Positions 59,338 to 63,152 of a DNA stretch of 63,152 nucleotides are shown here, in pieces. The translations under genes were made by a program, and so were the position numbers. A model generated the notes under the pieces. That model saw nothing but the letters and a program-made list of their open reading frames with translations, had not been told where the DNA came from and did not search any database. The DNA lies in the NCBI GenBank assembly GCA_964502525.1, contig CAZCXH010000005.1:1-63152 (forward strand), in the 5' to 3' direction. Source of the DNA: DATLYB01 sp964502525 (GTDB taxonomy: Bacteria > Bacteroidota > Bacteroidia > Chitinophagales > CAIOSU01). How positions within the stretch are numbered: the stretch's first letter is position 1; the number at the start of each line of letters is the position of its first letter.

Positions 59338-60561
59338 CTAATTTCTAAATTTTTTGATTATCAATGATGAGTTTGTTCCACCGAAGCCGAAGGAATTGGA
59401 TAAAAAAATGTCAATGTTCCGTTCAATGGTTTTGTGTGCAATGTTCAGCTTCGCGGTGTCGTCATCAGGATTTTCAAAGTTAATATTTGGAGCGATGAAA
59501 GACTTGCGCATCATCAGCATTGAATAAACCACCTCGCTTGCGCCCGCCATCCAGCATTCATGGCCGGTCATTGATTTGGTGGAACTTACCAGAGGCCGCG
59601 AATCTCCAAACACTTTGTCAATTGCCAAAGCTTCGAAGCGGTCGCCAATCGGAGTTGACGTTGCATGCGCATTGATGTAATCAACTTCCTTTGCGCTGAT
59701 GTTCGCATCCTTCAAAGACATCTCAAGCGCCCTTGCCGGACCTTCTACGCTGGGTTGAGAGATATGACCTGCATTGGAGGAAAAGCCGTAACCAATCACT
59801 TCAGCGAGTATGGGCGCATTTCTTTTTTTTGCAAATTCATAATCTTCAAGAATCAAGGTAGCTGCTCCGCCACTTGGCACCAGTCCATCCCGGCATCTGT
59901 CAAACGGACGTGATGCTTTTTGCGGCTCCGATTCCCGGACAGAAAAAGCGCTGATGCCGTCAAAGCTTCCCATTGAATAAGGATGAATCTCCTGCGCTCC
60001 CCCGCAGATGATGTTTTTTTGGTATCCATGTCGGATCATCAGATAACCCATCCCTATTGCATGGGAGCCGCTGGCGCAGGCACCGCTCACGGTGAAGTTG
60101 ATGCCCTTCAGTTTGAAGATGGTGGCGAGGTTCATCGTTACCGTTGAGTTCATGGACTGGAAAATGGAACCTGAACCGAGCAAAGTGGTATCTTTCTTTT
60201 CCCTAATGACATCAATAGACTCTATTACCGCTTTGGCTGAGCTATCGTTGCCATAAAGGATTCCCGCTTCATTTTGCTCAAGATATGCTTCATCAAGCTT
60301 TGCCATCTTAAGGGCTTCCAGCGTTGCGATATAAGCGAACTCGCCTTCTTCCGCCATTCCAACCCGCTGCTTTCTGTGCAGGAGTTCCTTGAGATTCGGT
60401 CGTTCCACGATGCCGGTGAGCGCTGACCTGAATCCCATTTTCTTGCGCCCTTCATCATAGCCGATTCCGGATTTCCCCTTATAAAGAGACTGAGTCACCT
60501 CATCCAGATTTTTCCCGATGCAGGAATAAATGCCGATGCCGGTGATGACTACTCTGTTCAT
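59338..60561 (-). CDS. FabF-type beta-ketoacyl-ACP synthase
   Basis: A 407-aa condensing enzyme with intact triad C162 (SGACASGSHAIG), H299 (INAHATSTPIGD) and H334 (SMTGHECWMAG), plus K329 and the C-terminal FGFGGTNSSL. It extends the aryl starter on the ACP with malonyl units. It starts after a 168-bp gap filled by repeat copy 60616-60718, which separates it from FabG. Confidence 0.95.
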   Translation of the reverse strand: MNRVVITGIGIYSCIGKNLDEVTQSLYKGKSGIGYDEGRKKMGFRSALTGIVERPNLKELLHRKQRVGMAEEGEFAYIATLEALKMAKLDEAYLEQNEAGILYGNDSSAKAVIESIDVIREKKDTTLLGSGSIFQSMNSTVTMNLATIFKLKGINFTVSGACASGSHAIGMGYLMIRHGYQKNIICGGAQEIHPYSMGSFDGISAFSVRESEPQKASRPFDRCRDGLVPSGGAATLILEDYEFAKKRNAPILAEVIGYGFSSNAGHISQPSVEGPARALEMSLKDANISAKEVDYINAHATSTPIGDRFEALAIDKVFGDSRPLVSSTKSMTGHECWMAGASEVVYSMLMMRKSFIAPNINFENPDDDTAKLNIAHKTIERNIDIFLSNSFGFGGTNSSLIIKKFRN

Positions 60562-60564
60562 GTA

Positions 60565-60597
60565 TGTTTACGGTTTACGGTTCACCTGTTTACGGTT
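60565..60597. repeat. GTTTACGG repeat patch before the ketosynthase gene
   Basis: tgtttacggtttacggttca followed by cctgtttacgg: three copies of tttacgg in 33 bp. A complementary patch is at 60716-60727, on the other side of repeat A copy 2. Confidence 0.5.
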
Positions 60598-60615
60598 TTT
60601 TGGAAGCGTCAGATG

Positions 60616-60718
60616 TATACCAAGAGTAGTCGAATTTCCGGAGGAAAGAGACGTACTCTTGGTTAATACCGAACATTCACAGTTCAATTGTTCGAAAACC
60701 TGACTTGTTTCGGTATAA
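60616..60718. repeat. 104-bp repeat family A, copy 2 (inverted)
   Basis: The reverse complement of this stretch matches 52832-52935 over its whole length with about 15 differences. The hairpin arm reads ACCAAGAGTA / TACTCTTGGT here against ACCGAGAGTA / TACTCTCGGT in copy 1, one paired change. It lies inside the pigment operon. Confidence 0.78.
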
Positions 60719-60729
60719 ACCGTAAACTT

Positions 60730-61458
60730 TTAAGTGTACAACCCGCCATTAATATTAATCACTTCCCCCGTGATGTATGATGATTTTTCGGAGGCGAGGA
60801 AGCCTACCAGCTCAGCTACCTCTTCCGGAGTGCCGAACCGCTGAACCGGAATCATCGCCTTGAAAGCTTTCTCGTCAATATCCGAAGTCATGTCCGTGGC
60901 GATAAAGCCGGGAGCCACCGCGTTCACCGTAATATTTCTTTTGCCGACTTCCTGAGCCAGCGATTTGGTGGCGCCAATCAATCCGGCTTTTGCCGCAGCA
61001 TAATTGATTTGTCCCGGGTTCCCTTTCACACCGGAGAGAGATACCATATTGATTATCCGTCCATAACGTTTGAGCAGCATATCCTTCAGCACAAACTTCG
61101 TGACATAAAAAAAACTGTTGAGGTTGGTGTCAATCACGCTCTGCCACTCTTCATCTTTCATCCACAGCATGAGGTTGTCTTTTTTGATTCCCGCATTGTT
61201 CACCAGCACCTCGATGGTTTCATCCTTGTGGTTTTCCTTCCATTTGCCGAGCGAAGACTCGACTTCATCTTTGTTTGACACATCAAATTTAAGCAACTCG
61301 CCAGCGCTGCCATTTTGTTTGATTTGCCGTAAGGTATCTTCGGCAGCATTTTCATTGGAGAGATAATTCACGATCACATGGAAACCCATCGCGCCAAGCT
61401 TCAGGCATACAGCCTTTCCGATTCCCCGCGAACCTCCCGTAACTAAAGCATGCTTCAT
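60730..61458 (-). CDS. 3-oxoacyl-ACP reductase (FabG-like SDR)
   Basis: A 242-aa short-chain dehydrogenase: cofactor motif TGGSRGIGK (7-15), NNAG (87-90), catalytic S140, Y153 and K157 (INYAAAKAG), C-terminal GEVININGGLYT. It reduces 3-oxoacyl-ACP to 3-hydroxyacyl-ACP in the pigment pathway. Its ATG overlaps the ammonia-lyase stop by four bases (ATGA). Confidence 0.93.
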   Translation of the reverse strand: MKHALVTGGSRGIGKAVCLKLGAMGFHVIVNYLSNENAAEDTLRQIKQNGSAGELLKFDVSNKDEVESSLGKWKENHKDETIEVLVNNAGIKKDNLMLWMKDEEWQSVIDTNLNSFFYVTKFVLKDMLLKRYGRIINMVSLSGVKGNPGQINYAAAKAGLIGATKSLAQEVGKRNITVNAVAPGFIATDMTSDIDEKAFKAMIPVQRFGTPEEVAELVGFLASEKSSYITGEVININGGLYT

Positions 61459-63023
61459 TCAACCAGATTCAGCCGGTTATTGACAATGTAATCGCGCACC
61501 TTGGTGATGTCGCGGTGCTTCACGGAATCAGCAATAAACTTAGGCACCATTTCGCGCAACACTTGATATGTATTCCTTGAAAAGGACGAAAGCCTGTCTT
61601 CGATATTCAAATAGTCAATGGCTTGCAGGATGGCGATGAACTCAATGGCTAACACCTGGTGGGAGTTATCAATTATCTTTTTGGCAATCAGCGATGCGTT
61701 GGCTCCCATGCTCACAATGTCCTGATTGTCGTTGTTGCTCGGAATGCTGTGGACATACATCGGGAATGAAAGCGTTTGGTTTTCTGCCGTAGTGGACGTG
61801 GCGGTGAACTGCGCTCCCTGCATGCCGAAGTTGAGACCTGGCTTGCCGAGGTTGACATAAGGAGGAAGTTTGTTGTTGTGCTTGTCATTAACGAGGAAGT
61901 TCAACTGCCTTTCCGAAAGCATGGAGAGCTTGGTGATGGCGATTTTCAGCTTGTCCATTTCGAGCGCGGCATAGTCGCCATGGAAATTGCCTCCGTGAAA
62001 CACATTTTGATTTTCGGCATCAATAACCGGGTTGTCATTCACGGAATTCACTTCATCAAGCAGCACCCTTTCCGCGTTGACGAGCGTGTCGTAAACAGGG
62101 CCCAAAATCTGCGGAACACAGCGCAGGGAATAGTATTCCTGCACCTTGTCTTTTAAGACATCCTCCTGAATCTTGCCGTTGTACAGGTAATCCTCTCTCC
62201 TCCTAACGAGGCGGCTGTCTTCCAGCAACTTCTTCATCACACCGGCAATCTTATTCTGCCCGATATGCTTTTTGACGATATTCAGTTCCTTGGAAAAGTG
62301 GTCGTCATAGGATTCCACAATCTCATTGATCATCACGGAAGCAGCCACCATCCAGTCAAGCAGATTTCCTGCACGGATGAGGTTGACGATGCCTATGCCG
62401 GTCATGGCTGCCGTGCCGTTCATGATGGCAAGCCCCTCGCGGATGTGAATTTTAATGGGGTCCAAGCCAGCGTCCTTCAAGACTTTTGCGGTGTCAGCTT
62501 TTTTGCCCTTGTAAACCACCTCGCCTTCACCGATGAGAGCAAGCCCAACATGAGCGAGTTGCACGAGGTCACCGCTGGCGCCCACGCTGCCGTGCTCGTA
62601 AATCTCAGGACAAATGCCGTTGTTGATAAAATCCCTGAGCAGCAAGGCTACTTCCTTATGGATGCCGGAATAGCCGAGCATGAGCGAGGCGAGGCGCACA
62701 GTCATTATAGAGCGGACATAAACCTCAGACAGCGGCTCGCCAATTCCCGCGCAATGACTGCGGATGAGGTTGTATTGGAGGTCAGTCAGGTCCTTGTCTT
62801 CAATCCTGTGCTGTGCCATGGATCCGAAGCCCGTGTTGACGCCATAGATCACCTTGCCTTTGGAGAATGACTTCAGGAACTCAAAGCTCTGCTCCAGCTT
62901 CCTGACGGCATATTCGCTCAGCTCGATTTTCTCGCCATTGAACAGAATCCAGTTAAAGCAGTCGAGGGTAAGGGGCTTGTCTCCGCACTTCACCACATGG
63001 CTCTTGAGGGTTGCGTTCGGCAT
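61455..63023 (-). CDS. Aromatic amino acid ammonia-lyase (tyrosine ammonia-lyase likely)
   Basis: A 522-aa MIO enzyme. The Ala149-Ser150-Gly151 triad (GSVGASGDLVQLAHVG) forms the cofactor, and YGVNTGFGSM holds the catalytic tyrosine loop. RSHCAGIGEPL at 89-99 (His90) is the selectivity position; the Flavobacterium tyrosine ammonia-lyase has a similar RSH motif as I recall, while histidine ammonia-lyases have SHAAG. It would turn tyrosine into 4-coumarate, the aryl starter. It is the first gene of the pigment operon seen here. Confidence 0.88.
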   Translation of the reverse strand: MPNATLKSHVVKCGDKPLTLDCFNWILFNGEKIELSEYAVRKLEQSFEFLKSFSKGKVIYGVNTGFGSMAQHRIEDKDLTDLQYNLIRSHCAGIGEPLSEVYVRSIMTVRLASLMLGYSGIHKEVALLLRDFINNGICPEIYEHGSVGASGDLVQLAHVGLALIGEGEVVYKGKKADTAKVLKDAGLDPIKIHIREGLAIMNGTAAMTGIGIVNLIRAGNLLDWMVAASVMINEIVESYDDHFSKELNIVKKHIGQNKIAGVMKKLLEDSRLVRRREDYLYNGKIQEDVLKDKVQEYYSLRCVPQILGPVYDTLVNAERVLLDEVNSVNDNPVIDAENQNVFHGGNFHGDYAALEMDKLKIAITKLSMLSERQLNFLVNDKHNNKLPPYVNLGKPGLNFGMQGAQFTATSTTAENQTLSFPMYVHSIPSNNDNQDIVSMGANASLIAKKIIDNSHQVLAIEFIAILQAIDYLNIEDRLSSFSRNTYQVLREMVPKFIADSVKHRDITKVRDYIVNNRLNLVE

Positions 63024-63085
63024 GCAGGTATCAGTTCCGGTTTGCTTGATTTTGGATGCGCCAATTTACAACAAAATATTCTTGC

Positions 63086-63152
63086 ATGCCGAAACAACTC
63101 AGGGCAATCGCATCAAAAATAGGACAAGGGCAAAGGAGCTACTTGAAAAGTA
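63086..63152 (+). CDS. Start of a gene leaving the window (22 codons)
   Basis: ATG 63086 opens MPKQLRAIASKIGQGQRSYL without a stop to the edge. A near -7 box TATTCTTG precedes it by a few bases. If real, it is divergent from the ammonia-lyase with a 62-bp gap. Too short to identify. Confidence 0.3.
   Translation, partial: MPKQLRAIASKIGQGQRSYLKS

Overview
The window reads as chromosomal DNA of a Bacteroidota bacterium, probably Chitinophagales or Sphingobacteriales-like, and not a plasmid or phage. Evidence: at least eight promoter -7 boxes of the Bacteroidota type TAnnTTTG; three secreted proteins ending in type IX secretion (T9SS) type A sorting domains with the YPNPA motif; a SusC-like TonB receptor with an N-terminal carboxypeptidase-regulatory domain; an OmpA protein with PD40 repeats; and a pigment cluster of flexirubin / aryl-polyene type with darA and darB. 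Several repeat families that look typical of the phylum lie between genes.

0-10 kb: a 1020-aa two-domain exported amidohydrolase and a 471-codon relative are separated by about 3.9 kb of accessory DNA. That DNA holds a PIN toxin with its partner, dinD, two gene remnants (an antitoxin and an OmpA C-terminus) and a NucS-like nuclease. DinB-like and DUF2911 proteins follow. 10-15 kb (minus strand): a PIG-L deacetylase, an MntA-HepT toxin-antitoxin pair, an unannotated 40-aa membrane peptide, a sodium:solute symporter and a DUF167 protein. 15-25 kb: a GT-C-like membrane protein with an FAD oxidoreductase, an AAA/STAND ATPase with a striking palindrome array over its promoter, a TonB-dependent receptor, and a divergent VIT-vWA-TonB_C fusion. 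25-34 kb: a small membrane protein, an OmpA/PD40 protein, a DUF4062-NB-ARC-TPR NLR-like protein, an FMN reductase, a pirin with an export signal and a helical-repeat protein.

33.7-39.4 kb holds an M43 metalloprotease, a TlpA-like thioredoxin and two more T9SS proteins. 39.4-42 kb holds a NodB deacetylase, gltX, a small conserved gene and tRNA-Ala(CGC). 42.2-49.4 kb is one molybdenum unit: a 49-aa membrane peptide, moeA, mobA, moaD and fused moaCB, followed by a xanthine-oxidase-family enzyme. The enzyme is a fused 2Fe-2S/Mo polypeptide plus an FAD subunit that carries the extra four-cysteine insert of 4-hydroxybenzoyl-CoA reductase. The cofactor genes sit beside the enzyme that probably needs the cofactor.

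50-63 kb (minus strand) is a flexirubin / aryl-polyene cluster: aromatic ammonia-lyase, FabG, ketosynthase, ACP, LPLAT, darA, darB, dehydratase, a small conserved protein, a BtrH-domain protein and an ABC exporter. It is broken by a MazF toxin-antitoxin pair, an opposite-strand DUF5618 gene and several repeats. A recurrent theme is toxin-antitoxin modules and palindromic repeats placed between functionally linked, co-directional genes. The most notable items are the promoter-operator array of the ATPase, the 4-hydroxybenzoyl-CoA-reductase-like enzyme, the NLR-like protein, the two translationally coupled micro-ORFs and the nested palindromic repeats whose stems co-vary between copies.
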